NCBI GenBank assembly: GCA_964036295.1
Contig: OZ038464.1
Span: forward strand, 1,430,501-1,494,500
Length of the DNA: 64,000 nt
Direction: 5' to 3'
DNA from: Plumapathes pennacea
Taxonomy: Eukaryota > Cnidaria > Anthozoa > Antipatharia > Myriopathidae
The notes below the pieces were generated by a model, which saw nothing but the letters and a program-made list of their open reading frames with translations, did not search any database and was not told where the DNA came from. Shown here one piece after another: positions 48,301 to 54,559 of the stretch; within the stretch, counting starts at the first letter, position 1, and every line of letters begins with the position of its first letter. The position numbers and the translations under genes were made by a program.

Positions 48301-48598
48301 CTCCACTTAGTCCTATTACCATTATTAATCATTATTTCTGTTCTTAGTTTCTTTGAGTCGCAGTGGTCGAGAGACCGAGGCAGATCCGTGCACGTCGACT
48401 AGTTGGCTCACAGAAACAGATCTGGCAAATCAGAAGGAAGAGAAAGCAGAACAGAAAGGCAAGGAGACACCAGCTAGCTTTGTCAGAAGCAAGTTTTCTG
48501 AGGGATCTTCTCTTTTGCTTAATGTTTCTATTTTTGCTGTTTTTGCTATTTTTGCTGTTCTGCTGTTTTTGTTCATCATCTATTATTACAGCTCTTAA
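9160..48598 (+). CDS. Giant PDZ-ankyrin-Roc-COR-protease-TM receptor-like gene (39 or 40 exons)
   Basis: Forty exons can be joined with matching phases and GT-AG borders. In order: 9160-9392, 12843-12951, 13691-13795, 28 ankyrin exons between 19177 and 32874, 37391-37483, 38589-38676, 39965-41201, 43088-43532, 44089-44429, 44917-45241, 45528-46500, 46839-47066, 48348-48598. The lengths sum to 7200 nt (2399 aa plus stop), a strong check on the model. Domains: PDZ about 10-114, ankyrin 115-1104, Roc about 1160-1545, COR about 1546-1860, Cys/His region, trypsin-like protease about 1940-2190, transmembrane tail about 2368-2392. The ankyrin part probably senses ligand, Roc-COR is a GTP switch and dimer module, and the protease is a candidate effector. 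An upstream noncoding exon is possible. One array exon lacks a normal acceptor and may be skipped. Confidence 0.85.
10089..10359. repeat. Cluster of palindromic AGTATACT motifs
   Basis: The 8-bp palindrome AGTATACT occurs 12 times exactly in about 270 bp, usually inside AAGTATACTT, plus several one-base variants. Spacing is irregular (about 10 to 57 bp), so it is not a simple tandem repeat. It could be a palindrome-rich MITE or a protein-binding cluster. Confidence 0.8.
11981..12198. mobile_element. Foldback element, nearly all stem
   Basis: The left end TGCTGGTAAGCTGAAGCCAC pairs with its complement at the right end, and the two halves stay complementary almost to the centre (about 12090, around GCTGCCATGGACAGCT). 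The stem is about 100 bp. Transcribed within intron 1 it would form a long hairpin RNA. Confidence 0.85.
12843..12951 (+). CDS. Exon 2: second half of PDZ domain
   Basis: The acceptor is a good pyrimidine tract ending TTTTTGTCAG. The exon continues exon 1 from phase 2 and encodes the PDZ second helix and last strand (DDVYRCVKMWYKSKLVLVVI). Donor GTAAAG, phase 0. The PDZ fold completes exactly across the splice, which confirms both exons. Confidence 0.9.
13691..13795 (+). CDS. Exon 3: capping ankyrin repeat
   Basis: After TTTCTTTTTCTTTCAG the 35 codons read QQLYNAAVDGDLEAV then GADIN, a typical N-terminal ankyrin cap (L-x-x-A-x-x-G-D-x-x-x-V). Phase 0 at both ends, so it can join any exon of the downstream array. 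Donor GTAAGT. Confidence 0.9.
13796..15079. other. Intronic sequence, no gene recognised
   Basis: No exon with ankyrin sense and correct phase is seen here. Short frames at 14441-14704 lack recognisable motifs. Confidence 0.5.
15080..15905 (-). mobile_element. LINE 3' fragment ending in (TTA)n tail
   Basis: On the minus strand 15905-15570 is open and encodes the C-terminal signature of animal non-LTR reverse transcriptases: VIPQPRTDAHRKSI, then a Y-x-S-x-V-P-W-N motif. The region 15080-15205 is a long (AAT)n microsatellite, which on the element strand would be the 3' tail expected for L2/CR1/RTE-type LINEs. 5' truncated at 15905. The Asn-run frame on the plus strand is an artefact of the microsatellite. 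Confidence 0.7.
15906..16370 (+). mobile_element. 5' part of STPR-repeat element, copy 1 (decayed)
   Basis: Similar, in opposite orientation, to 21880-22613. It keeps the region before the ORF, the start ATGAATTTGAAAACTGG and the exon end (FCVKLRYLFRKDKQQRLV), but most of the 23-residue repeats are missing and the frame breaks near 16258. A degenerate transposon fragment. Confidence 0.6.
16701..16925 (+). pseudogene. RecQ-like helicase N-terminal fragment (left arm)
   Basis: Starts MEEAIKFSV, meets an in-frame TGA at codon 10, then in a shifted frame reads DVFGKLPTGFGKSLTFQVLP, where TGFGKS is a Walker A motif followed by RecQ-like F-Q-V-L-P. Broken by stop and frameshift; ends at the palindrome loop. 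Confidence 0.7.
17049..17318 (-). pseudogene. RecQ-like helicase N-terminal fragment (right arm)
   Basis: Mirror of the left-arm fragment, with the same TGA at codon 10 after the ATG at 17316-17318. The Walker A (TGFGKS) is followed further downstream by LSPLSSIIQDQV, which fits helicase motif Ia. It reads into the loop, so this is the longer copy. Shared damage shows that the stop predates the inverted duplication. Confidence 0.75.
17637..18803 (+). mobile_element. Interspersed element with GC-rich hairpin end, copy A
   Basis: Inverted relative to 54951-56395. It contains an internal duplication of about 630 bp (GTACAGAGTAAGGCATAAAG at 17638, a close repeat at about 18272) and ends in two copies of a strong hairpin, CTCGTGGGCCCCAGG/CCCCCGCGAG (about 18720-18795). 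A terminal hairpin would suit a Helitron-like end, but I see no Rep or Pif1 helicase sequence. Short frames are shared between copies but none is recognisable. It truncates the first unit of the ankyrin array. Confidence 0.6.
19177..32874 (+). CDS. 28 ankyrin exons of 99 bp, phase 0-0
   Basis: Exon starts (each 99 bp): 19177, 19623, 20064, 20512, 20964, 22896, 23340, 23791, 24230, 24687, 25141, 25594, 26051, 26497, 26941, 27392, 27843, 28289, 28738, 29179, 29632, 30083, 30532, 30975, 31426, 31877, 32326, 32776. Each encodes one 33-residue repeat, (D/N)(E/D)(W/R/C)(I/T)PLHLAS-x-NG(Y/H)LEVV, then TKLIDAGAE(V/L)NSK(A/E)K. None has a stop or indel. Together they give 924 residues of ankyrin solenoid. 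Donors are all AAG|GTAGAT, which is moderate. Acceptors are poly-T plus GAAAG or GTAAG, except unit 15. Transcript evidence is needed to show how many are spliced in. Confidence 0.85.
21134..22613. mobile_element. Composite insertion splitting the ankyrin array
   Basis: Unit sequence stops at CTATTTTA (about 21133) and resumes at TTACATAAAG (about 22614). The first part (21134-21350) matches 35856-36070. The last part (21880-22613) is the STPR element on the minus strand, related to 15906-16370. Removing it restores a normal 452-bp unit, so it entered after the array existed. Confidence 0.8.
21899..22363 (-). CDS. Transposon ORF with 23-residue STPR-like repeats
   Basis: Intact 154-codon frame from ATG 22361-22363. 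After a basic start it has about three and a half tandem 23-residue repeats alternating two types, (E)EKTPQRQQRMNAEQKRHEQK and TQTTPQ(K/R)EQRLKANR(D/E)L. They are highly charged and predicted helical. Repeats of exactly this length and style (STPR) are DNA-binding modules often tied to mobile elements. The end FCVKLRYLFRKDKQQRLV may be an exon border. Probably the first exon of a transposon protein; the rest is not present. Confidence 0.6.
   Translation of the reverse strand: MNLKARKLETERSREARLQKRSEQALQEQKRTEEKTPQRQQRMNAEQKRHEQKRATQTTPQKEQRLKANRDLQEKKRAEEKTPQRQQRMNADQKRHEQKRVTQTTPQREQRLKANRELQTPFCVKLRYLFRKDKQQRLVSGNRTITVTNILYPV
26941..27039 (+). CDS. Ankyrin array exon 15 with lost acceptor AG
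   Basis: The other exons of this type are preceded by TTTTGTAAG; here the same place reads TTTTGTAAA, so the AG is gone. The 99-bp frame is intact. The next AG lies inside the exon (GATAG) and would shift the frame. Skipping the exon keeps frame, so this repeat is probably absent from the mRNA. Confidence 0.7.
32776..32874 (+). CDS. Ankyrin array exon 28 with internal strong donor
   Basis: The last array exon. One base change (GTGACT to GTGAGT at 32827-32832) replaces Thr by Ser and creates GTT|GTGAGTAAG, a better donor match than the usual AAG|GTAGAT. Its use would give a 51-nt exon, still in frame. Confidence 0.7.
32931..33276. repeat. Degenerate 3' edge of the ankyrin array
   Basis: Two diverged partial copies of the array intron (GATCATTG...TTCATTACATAAAG at about 32920 and 32978, then the GTTGGTTAAAGGAGCAGTGT block at 33040) without an exon. 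This is the decayed edge expected of an array homogenised from within. Confidence 0.75.
33277..34314. mobile_element. Interspersed element, copy 2 of 2
   Basis: Same family and orientation as 5772-6897, with terminal TAAGCTCGCG inverted repeats (33277-33286 and 34305-34314). Shorter by about 90 bp through internal deletions. No conserved frame. Confidence 0.7.
34338..34960. mobile_element. Fragment of an ACATGTTGG-type element
   Basis: Rich in CAACATGTTGGG-type motifs (34360, 34435, 34480, 34900), also seen at 7620-7720. Right end GACGATGTTGCGTTCGTTTG followed by GACGGGCC is terminal-like; the left end is unclear. A 40-codon frame begins AAGATGGCGGACAGC at 34554; I cannot assign it. Confidence 0.4.
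35317..35483. mobile_element. Nested MITE 1
   Basis: 167 bp, ends AGGCTGGTTCACACG and its near complement, TTA duplicated at 35314-35316 and 35484-35486. The inside is made of variants of GCTTGCGCTTGC and complements, so most of it can fold. Confidence 0.85.
35497..35761. mobile_element. Nested MITE 2
   Basis: 265 bp, terminal inverted repeats of about 40 bp beginning GGCTAAGTTTACAC, with TAA at 35494-35496 and 35762-35764. It lies 13 bp from nested MITE 1 inside the same host element. Confidence 0.85.
35856..36070. repeat. Interspersed segment shared with 21134-21350
   Basis: Same orientation and high identity with the start of the insertion in the ankyrin array (AGAAATACGATAATCGCAGA onward, to CGTGACGAAGTACGTA). 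No recognisable product. Confidence 0.7.
36071..37390. other. Intronic sequence with foldback at 36958-37096
   Basis: 36258-36312 is an ATT/ATTT simple repeat. 36958-37096 is a foldback: GACTTATGAAAAGATCGACG pairs with its near complement ending at 37096, with an inner stem around GACGTTC/GAACGTC. No exon seen until 37391. Confidence 0.55.
37391..37483 (+). CDS. Last ankyrin exon (31 codons)
   Basis: Acceptor TTTTGTTTTCTTGTAG, donor GTAAAT. Encodes SGRTPLDMAVHSDHVEIV then TLIDAGADLN, a canonical repeat that differs clearly from the array units. Phase 0-0. A duplicate lies at 53190-53282. Confidence 0.9.
37484..38588. other. Intron, no further exon supported
   Basis: 37500-37921 is shared with 53283-53719. 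A splice-like segment at 38356-38410 was tested and fails on phase. Confidence 0.55.
38589..38676 (+). CDS. Linker exon between ankyrin and Roc
   Basis: Acceptor CTCTCTTTGTCTAG; reads VFQNEPGDGGFGPNFGSDSN, Gly/Asp/Asn-rich and probably flexible. Enters in phase 0 and leaves in phase 1, which is what the Roc exon needs. Confidence 0.8.
39127..39609. mobile_element. MITE in the intron before the Roc exon
   Basis: Ends GGCCCTG...TTTATAT and complement, then matching AAATAGTTGGCCCAGGGGCC-type sequence inside. 3-bp flanks TTA and TCA differ by one base. The 77-codon frame inside is incidental. Confidence 0.65.
39965..41201 (+). CDS. Roc GTPase exon
   Basis: Enters in phase 1 and leaves in phase 2 (donor GTATGT). 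GTPase motifs: P-loop GQDRAGKTS (about residue 1169 of the full model), G3 DFAGQ (about 1375) and G4 THAD (about 1472). The DxAGQ form and the COR exons that follow identify a Roc (Ras-of-complex) domain as in LRRK/ROCO proteins. Between P-loop and G3 is an unusual insertion of about 120 residues, rich in Ser, Pro and Glu, with two tandem 22-residue repeats (SNFPE-(P/R)-SSEENPTLPQR). The motifs needed for GTP binding look intact. The frame runs past the donor for 31 codons, which I do not count. Confidence 0.92.
41270..42677. mobile_element. 1.4-kb inverted-repeat element in the Roc/COR intron
   Basis: Left end GGGCCGTTTATGCGAGAG and right end complement (GGGCCGTTTATTCCTG), both followed inside by ACGCGTCTTAAATAAG(G/A)CGCG. 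The dinucleotide TA flanks both sides. No transposase frame, so non-autonomous. Confidence 0.75.
43088..43532 (+). CDS. COR domain exon, N-terminal half
   Basis: Phase 2 to 0. Contains FLHDRHAVLHF and LDRLVVLDHQWLIDVFKKVI, typical of COR (W-L, D-x-x-W-L-x-D-x-x-x-x-V). COR mediates dimerisation and couples to the Roc nucleotide state. Donor is GAG|GTACCA, weak, but the next exon fits in phase. Confidence 0.9.
43533..44088. other. Intron; nothing else seen
   Basis: Begins with a CA-rich stretch (ACACAC, GCGCGC). No coding sense. Confidence 0.6.
44089..44429 (+). CDS. COR domain exon, C-terminal half
   Basis: Starts VYLVPSMLMS and contains YLPVGLFPRLVTRCV, the conserved V-P-S-x-L and P-x-G-L-F-x-R-L core of COR. 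Phase 0 to 2, donor GTAATC. Confidence 0.9.
44430..44916. other. Intron; nothing else seen
   Basis: Ordinary AT-rich intron, acceptor TTTTGGCCAG. Confidence 0.6.
44917..45241 (+). CDS. Cys/His-rich exon after COR
   Basis: Phase 2 to 0. Carries C-x-x-C (CPVC), C-x-x-H, then C-x(4)-C-x-x-H (CTRDQCLHY) and a CC pair, a likely small metal-binding region that follows COR in related animal proteins. Ends at AAG|GTGTGT. Confidence 0.85.
45528..46500 (+). CDS. Trypsin-like serine protease exon
   Basis: After a 30-residue acidic linker the exon encodes a chymotrypsin-fold domain: GTGFAISKGLVLSCQHVLKH gives the catalytic His (about residue 1991 of the full model), LDYAVIAM the Asp (about 2039), and DTDRGSSGAPMF the Ser (about 2127). 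All three residues are present, so activity is plausible. No secretion signal precedes it, so it acts inside the cell. The end is Cys-rich (NCKCTKNFKDCC). Phase 0 to 1, donor GTATGT. The whole protease lies on one exon, consistent with acquisition as a unit. Confidence 0.9.
46839..47066 (+). CDS. Acidic linker exon
   Basis: Acceptor CTCTCTCTCTTTTTTCAG; phase 1-1. Glu/Thr/Gln-rich, low complexity (KEPKETDLTTEQEEKETDG), ending in a basic KRRK that may be a nuclear or membrane-proximal basic patch. Duplicated at 61433-61657. Confidence 0.85.
47149..48301. mobile_element. TIR element plus adjoining hairpin in last intron
   Basis: A perfect 22-bp inverted repeat, TAATCATAAATATTACAATT plus TC, starts at 47149 and ends near 48176. 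Immediately right, 48196-48301 is a hairpin with arms of about 44 bp (GTCCGAT-CGGTCTGTAATCA). The duplicate copy at 61.7 kb has neither, so they arrived in this copy after the duplication or were lost there. Confidence 0.75.
48348..48598 (+). CDS. Last exon: transmembrane tail
   Basis: Phase 1 entry. A charged Ser/Glu/Lys stretch is followed by VSIFAVFAIFAVLLFLFIIY and a short YYSS end, one hydrophobic helix of about 23 residues right at the C terminus. With no signal peptide this predicts a tail-anchored protein with all other domains cytosolic. Stop TAA 48596-48598. Confidence 0.9.
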
Positions 48599-49755
48599 AA
48601 GTACGAGCTTTTCTCTGTAGAGTAGTGCAATGTACTGTTTACGTACAGATTAAGTTTGAGTTACATTTACGATTCCCGTGGAAAACTAGTAAAGTAACGT
48701 TGGTAGGCACTAGTGTTGGCACAAGCACCGTTTTCTCTGGTCAGCATTATAAATTATGCGGTAAATTGTTCCCAAACTTTTAATACTACGTGCAGAGGCG
48801 CAATCTCTTGACGTTTTCCTGCTTTCACAGTTGTCCTAGTAGCCCAACATAGTCAATTTTGCTCCTAAGAATTGCTTTCTGTTTTCCCTATCACAAGGGA
48901 AAGTAAATCCGTAAAATTCAAAGGCGGAATTTCAGAGTGTGGCTTTATGTTTTGACATGGACAGCAAGAGACTAGGCGAAGGCGTCACTGACTTTTGTTG
49001 TGTAGTCTATCATACTTAAAATTTTAAGAAAAAGTTTGTGCATTGTAGCTCAGCAGAACGTCAGGATGATGTATCGGCAAGCCAATAGTATCAAAAATAT
49101 TTAGAAGTTAAGATGAGCTTATTTTTATTCTAATTCTTCTATCCATTTGTTTGGAATCTTAGAGTTTGACAACACGAGAGTTAAGAGTTAGCTATTGCAT
49201 ATCTTTTTGTCGCAGTGCTGCTGAGAAAATTTGTGCATGTACACGCCTGTAGTTTAAGTTTAAGTCGTCCTTGTTGTACACGAAGGCAGCTGTAGAATCA
49301 AAAACTACGTGCACTTCACTCACTACGCAGTGTTACGAGAGAGGTGTTCCTTTTAGCGCGTGCGTTTATTAGTTTTGTCAGTTAGTCTGTGTAGACCTAC
49401 TAAATTGTGAACGGCCGACCAAACTAAGCAAGCTTTATTAAACACCTTTTAAACAGGTTTAAGCGTTGGTGTGAACGAGGTATAAGTCTTTAACAGAGCC
49501 ACATCACAGGTAGTGATGCAGTTACGAGCGTTCTCATGCCCATATAGATTATCAGAACGCCATTATATTGTCACTAAGCACGGTAAAAAGGAATAGGTCA
49601 GCAAGCGAGGTGACGCTAAGATTAAGTTATAATATTTTTAAATTAAGGTCAGCTTAGCGAACCACACAGTCAAAAATACCAGAGTAAGCGAGATCTGTAT
49701 TCGCATACGAGAAATAGGAACCGTCCTTGTATGACAATAAAGCAAAGAAATAATA
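48599..49755 (+). other. 3'UTR of the large gene
   Basis: Noncoding sequence up to AATAAA at 49736-49741. It is conserved in the duplicate at 62010-63580, which supports it as one transcribed block. Confidence 0.65.
49736..49741 (+). promoter_or_regulatory. Poly(A) signal AATAAA
   Basis: First canonical signal after the stop that is also kept in the duplicate (63575-63580). Confidence 0.55.
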
Positions 49756-49989
49756 GATTCTTGGGAACATTCATTTGTCATGGTGAGCTGAATTGTCTGC
49801 AAGGACTGTGATTGTAGCTCTAGTCTAAATAGTTGAGCCTATTTTTTACCCAGGATGCAGTATGGTCTCGTAGCTTTAATTAATTGCCATATGAAGTCTA
49901 ACAAACTTTATATGGCCAGATCCAGGTCACCTAGGTCATTAGCCTGTCAGAGAGCCTGAGGCCGAAATTGCGTCATGTGGTTTAAAAAC

Positions 49990-50388
49990 ATGGCGACAGT
50001 GACTTTGTCCTATGGCCGTTTTGGTGCGCAAGCGTCAGCAAGAAATACTTTTCAGTCATTAGAGGGGATACTGAATGCTGGTAAGAAACTATTTGGATGA
50101 CTTTTGCACTGGCGAATTAATTTGGAATTTTCTGACTCATGTACGTTTGGAGGAGCTTTTGTGGTTGGCGGCTGAAAGGTCTGGAACAGAGACAGTCAAC
50201 GTCTACCATTATAAATCGATCAGCAGGTTATCACTAGACAACTCAGTGGCAGTTGAATGCCACTGGGCGTTATTTTTTCAGCCAAGCATCTGGAGTCGTG
50301 TCGAAGCTCTGTTTTCTTCCTTCCGGGTGAGCCAGAACTGCAAATCGACGAAGCCGGCTTGTATTACGATCACAAATCAGCACACCAG
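49990..50388 (+). CDS. Candidate 5' exons of an unknown gene
   Basis: ATG at 49990 (AACATGGCG) opens 30 codons ending at a GTAAGA donor after 50080, phase 1. A second open segment, 50282-50388, follows a strong acceptor (TTATTTTTTCAG) and takes phase 1, reading AKHLESCRSSVFFLPGEPEL onward. It ends at AG|GCAAGT, the standard form of a GC-AG donor. I do not recognise the protein and found no later exon. It lies close to the convergent transporter gene. Confidence 0.35.
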
Positions 50389-50882
50389 GCAAGTTTCGTA
50401 TATTTAATAAATTTCCACTGGTTTGCTGTGGTGTGGACCAACCTTTACCACGATTTACGTCATCACATGGTCAAATTGTTGTGGACTCACGAGGCGCTTC
50501 GCCGAGAAAACGTGCAGGTCTGCCAGTTCCCCTGATCAAGACGCTGTAATTTGCTCTATTGTATGTCTGGGTCTTATAATATTGTTTCAATAGTTACAGT
50601 AACAATCATGAATTTGCACATGGTCTGATTTTGTTAAAAAAATACTTTTATTTACATGTAATATCTCACATTGAATCAAGCAGATGCAGTCAAAAATTAT
50701 AAAACATATAAAATTATACTCTAACCTATATTTTTATACTTTGAAAACACACACATATATTTTTCTTGCCCATTAGATGTCCTTACACATTTCCCTGATC
50801 TAAAACAAGTAATTTATCCATGGTATGGTACCTGTGTAATGTTTCAAATTCCATAAAGTAAGAAATAGCTAGCCCTATTTAC

Positions 50883-53001
50883 TTAGTCCAGCTTGGAAGT
50901 ATCCACCATCTTTGAACTTAAATTTCTTGTGCACAACAAAAATATTAGCATTAACACAGCAATAATTTCCATCAGGAAGAAAGCCACGTCCCAATCATAA
51001 TGCTTGCTTAGGGTCGTCAAGGGGTAGCCACCAAGAACAGCTCCAACTAATACACAGAGGAGAGAATTGAAAACCTGAGTGCAAGAAAGGCCTGAGTACA
51101 GGGGAATTTACTCGGTATAGTGATCAAGTTTTAATTTTAGTTTTATAACTATATTTATTTTTTGCCTGAAGTTACTGTACTGTAGATAACAAAGTCAGGG
51201 TATATAGATCAACAGCTGTTTTTGGGTCGATCAAATCATATAGACTCAGAAGGTGGTTGTCATGTGGCTGCCTGCAAATACAGCTGTCTCCCATCTTTTG
51301 AGCGCCCTGAACCTATGGAAGAAAGCTGTATTTGCAGGCTAACGTACTTGTCATGAGGCTGCTGTATTGCCCACGCTGGTCCAATGTTACCTTAAATTGA
51401 AGTACTTGTACAGTATCAGAATACTTACTGTTGGAAGCAAGGGATACGATGGCATGGGAGGTTCCAGTAAGCCCAGCAGGGGCACATTCAACTGCAAGAA
51501 CTCCAAATATGTTGATTGGCCCACACAATGCAAATCCAAGTCCAAATATGATGAGTGACAAGAACCACTGACATAAAAATATAGGAAACAAATAAATATG
51601 TTTTGAGGGTGAAAACCTGGGGTGCATACTTTGGGCTTATGATGCCATTGAGTGGGGTGTATAAAGCTGATTTTCAAAAAATGGTATCCCACTTAGCAAT
51701 ATTCATATATCATGGTGCTACAGAGAGAAGCTGAAAGAGAAAATTAAAGTTGATCACTCAGATAATCACTACTATTTATACTGCACGTACCAATGAGGAA
51801 GCTGTATTGACAACATGACAGAGGAGATGGAGACACAATATCTGCACAGCCACAAAAACAATGTTCACAGGCACGCGGGGGCTGGATTCAGTCGCTGTTC
51901 CATACTGTGTCAAATATACAAACACTTGTTGGCTTACAGAAGCTAGCTGGAATTTGAAGAACGTAACACAAGAAAAATGTGGAGAAGCCATGATGCTGCA
52001 GAGTGCTTCTCCAGACTTTCGCATTTCCAAGTGGTTTATAGGTCAAGAAAGCTCATTGGCGTTACTGCTTATATCGTTTATACTATAAGGCAAACAAATA
52101 ACTTACAGTACCCCCCCAAAAAAAAGAATCAATTTTGACGCAAACTGACATCAAAGTGACATCGCACGCTGTATTGAGTACAACATTCATCACCATCGTT
52201 CACCAATATTAGATCACACATATTATTTCACCTTATCATAGAAAAAATTTCAGAGGATAATGCGTGATCAGAAAATAAAATGAAGGTTAAATTGAAACAA
52301 TGAATCACCTTTTCCAACATCCTGTCAGAGAGATATCCAGACAAAATACTCCCAGCCATCCCCCCGATTTGATACATGCTCACAGCTAAGCCAGCTGAAA
52401 AGAAGCATAAAACAATAGTTAAACACCATGAAAACATACATATGTACACCTATATCAAGAAGGGAGACTTATTACTCCAGCTGTATCAAAGGGCCCTGAC
52501 TACAGACATGCCAGCCTTGAGTATATGCAAGGGGGAGCTTTAGGCCACTTGCATAAAAGACTTCATGTACTGACGTATGTGGATATCATACTCACCATCA
52601 TATTCAGATTTTTGCTTTGTCTGCATCAAGTAAAGCTGTACCCAGTCATTGACACTAGTCTTTAGAAAAAGTGCCAACAAATAACCAGTGCACAACATCC
52701 ACAAAAATGGACTCTGTAACATCATACGCAAAGTAATCTTGCTGCTTTTGTCATTGTTGTGATCTTTGGATCTACTGCTTATATTGACTGTTCTGTCTTT
52801 GCTAAAATTTTCCAGTCCAATTTCAGAAGAATGGTCACATATAGATATGTATGCCACACCAGACAGTGACACTGCAAGTAATCCAGGAACAGTGAAGGCA
52901 GCAGACCAATTGTATGTGGATGTTAAGTAGATGGTAAGCATTGGAGAGACACTGGCTACCAGATTACTCCCAACCGTTAAAATACTCCACAAGGTTCCCA
53001 C
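50883..53001 (-). CDS. SLC37A4-like glucose-6-phosphate transporter, C-terminal half
   Basis: Five minus-strand exons join in phase: 52596-53001, 52309-52394, 51791-51904, 51429-51567, 50883-51046 (stop 50883-50885). They encode a major-facilitator C-terminal half with motifs of the ER glucose-6-phosphate/phosphate antiporter: GTLWSILTVGSN, SPFLWMLCTGYLLA, GGMAGSILSGYLSDRM (MFS loop motif G-x-L-S-D-R), GPINIFGVLAVECAP, GTSHAIVSLASN and YPLTTLSKHYDW. Spacing follows the family. The 5' exons (N-terminal six helices) should lie beyond 53001, but none is seen before 64000, so the gene is either cut by rearrangement or has its start beyond the window. The last acceptor is at 51047 (TCTGTGTATTAG). 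Confidence 0.85.
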
Positions 53002-53124
53002 CTAAGACACAGAAAAGGGAACAAAATATTACACTATAATTTACAGAGCAGATCAACATTTGAACACAATCCCATCAATACATCAATCATTATCCCAGCC
53101 TGTTTTCATCCTTGGAGACCCAGG

Positions 53125-53719
53125 TTATTATGACTTGCATTTGACTTCTATATTGATCTCTTTCGTTTTTCGTTTTTTTTTTCTTGTAGTCGGGAAGGAC
53201 TCCACTCGATTTGGCTGTACACAGTGAAAAGTTTGAGATTGTGAAGACACTCATAGATGCTGGAGCTGACCTGAACTCTGAGGTAAATATTATATTTAAA
53301 AATAGTTTTCTTGGATTCCATGCTTGGCCATGGGGTTTAATTTTTTTTTAAAGCACAACTTATTTTACTTAGACTAATGTCCTTCATAATTAAATGCTAG
53401 TCCCTGTGAAACTAGTTTTACTCTGCGTCGGCGAAGAGATAAGACGTCGGCGACGAGTGTGTCACCCTAAGGTTGATGTAGATGAGCGTGACGCCGTAAA
53501 GGTGGTGTAAGCAGACGGTTCGAGCGTTAGCTGTCTGAGGAAGGGCTAATGCTTCACACGTTAGCAACCATTACGCTGTTGATCACATCCTCTTCAACAT
53601 TAGGATGACAGATATTATGCGTTGCAATGTCATTACAGTGAACAGAAACGTAAATTGTGTGCCATGAGCATATTCATATCGATTCGGGAAAAGCATTTTC
53701 AGGGAGCGCGCTTTGATAT
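53125..53719 (+). repeat. Duplicate of the 37325-37921 ankyrin-exon segment
   Basis: High identity over about 595 bp including the exon and both flanking introns. Lies directly upstream (in gene sense) of the first visible transporter exon and on the opposite strand. Confidence 0.9.
53190..53282 (+). pseudogene. Isolated ankyrin exon copy
   Basis: 93 bp, 31 codons, SGRTPLDLAVHSEKFEIV then TLIDAGADLN, with TTCTTGTAG acceptor and GTAAAT donor intact and no stop. Differences from the 37391 exon include several replacements. With no partner exons nearby it is called an orphan; it could belong to a second ankyrin gene. Confidence 0.65.
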
Positions 53720-54559
53720 GACAGTACTGCGGTCAACAGGTGACTTCAGTCATTTTTGTTATCTAGTAGTGATAGTTTGATGAATACTGGAAGGCTTACG
53801 TTCCTGTTAATGCTGTTTAATCTCTGCCCCTTATCTAAGTCGCATTTGGCGGCTGCAATCCATCACTTTCTTACTCTTACTCAAAAAAACCAAAAGGCAC
53901 ACAACGTGTCACACACGGTGGAATCATCTTAGTGAAAAACGCACACTATTTGATATTCATTGCACCTCAATCAAAGTGGAGTCATATGTCCCGTAAGCAA
54001 GATGGGGACAACTTAGGAGAAACACTACTTTGCAAGGGACAATCTATTGTAAAATGGGGGGTGTATACACGAGGATAATGTACGGATGAGGACTTGTTGT
54101 AACGTGGACATAAGGAACTTCAATCTGTAATTCTACAATCACGGCTCGAAAGTTTTTTGAATGAAACCACCCGCAGCAAATATGCGGTAACTTTTGGACA
54201 GTTTCGGTTGTGGAGGGGAACTTTGTACGGAAGTGAGAGAAAGGCTATACACGGGATATTACTAAAATGGGGAATGAGATCACAAAAGCCGACAGAGCTA
54301 AGTCGCGTTGGGTTAGGTTTGGGGTTAAGTTTATGGTTAGACATCAAAACAAATAGTCTTAATTTTCATAAGCACTGGGCCTCGTTTTGAAAGAGAGGAA
54401 ACAGGGATCTCACAAATGGCCTGTTGCATAAACAAAAAAGTCCTTACTGGCCGAATAATTAATTTCTCCAAGTGAACATTTTTTCGTGGGAACATTTGAT
54501 GATATCGGAATTTTGAGATCAATTTTGCATATCTTGAGAAAGTCAAATTCTGCCGAAAG
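53720..54559. other. No gene recognised
   Basis: Short unassigned frames only. Confidence 0.5.

Noticed and set aside
51047-51074. Longer last exon for the transporter starting at 51074
   Set aside because: Phase does not match the preceding exon (phase 1). The acceptor at 51047 restores frame and alignment to the SLC37A4 family.
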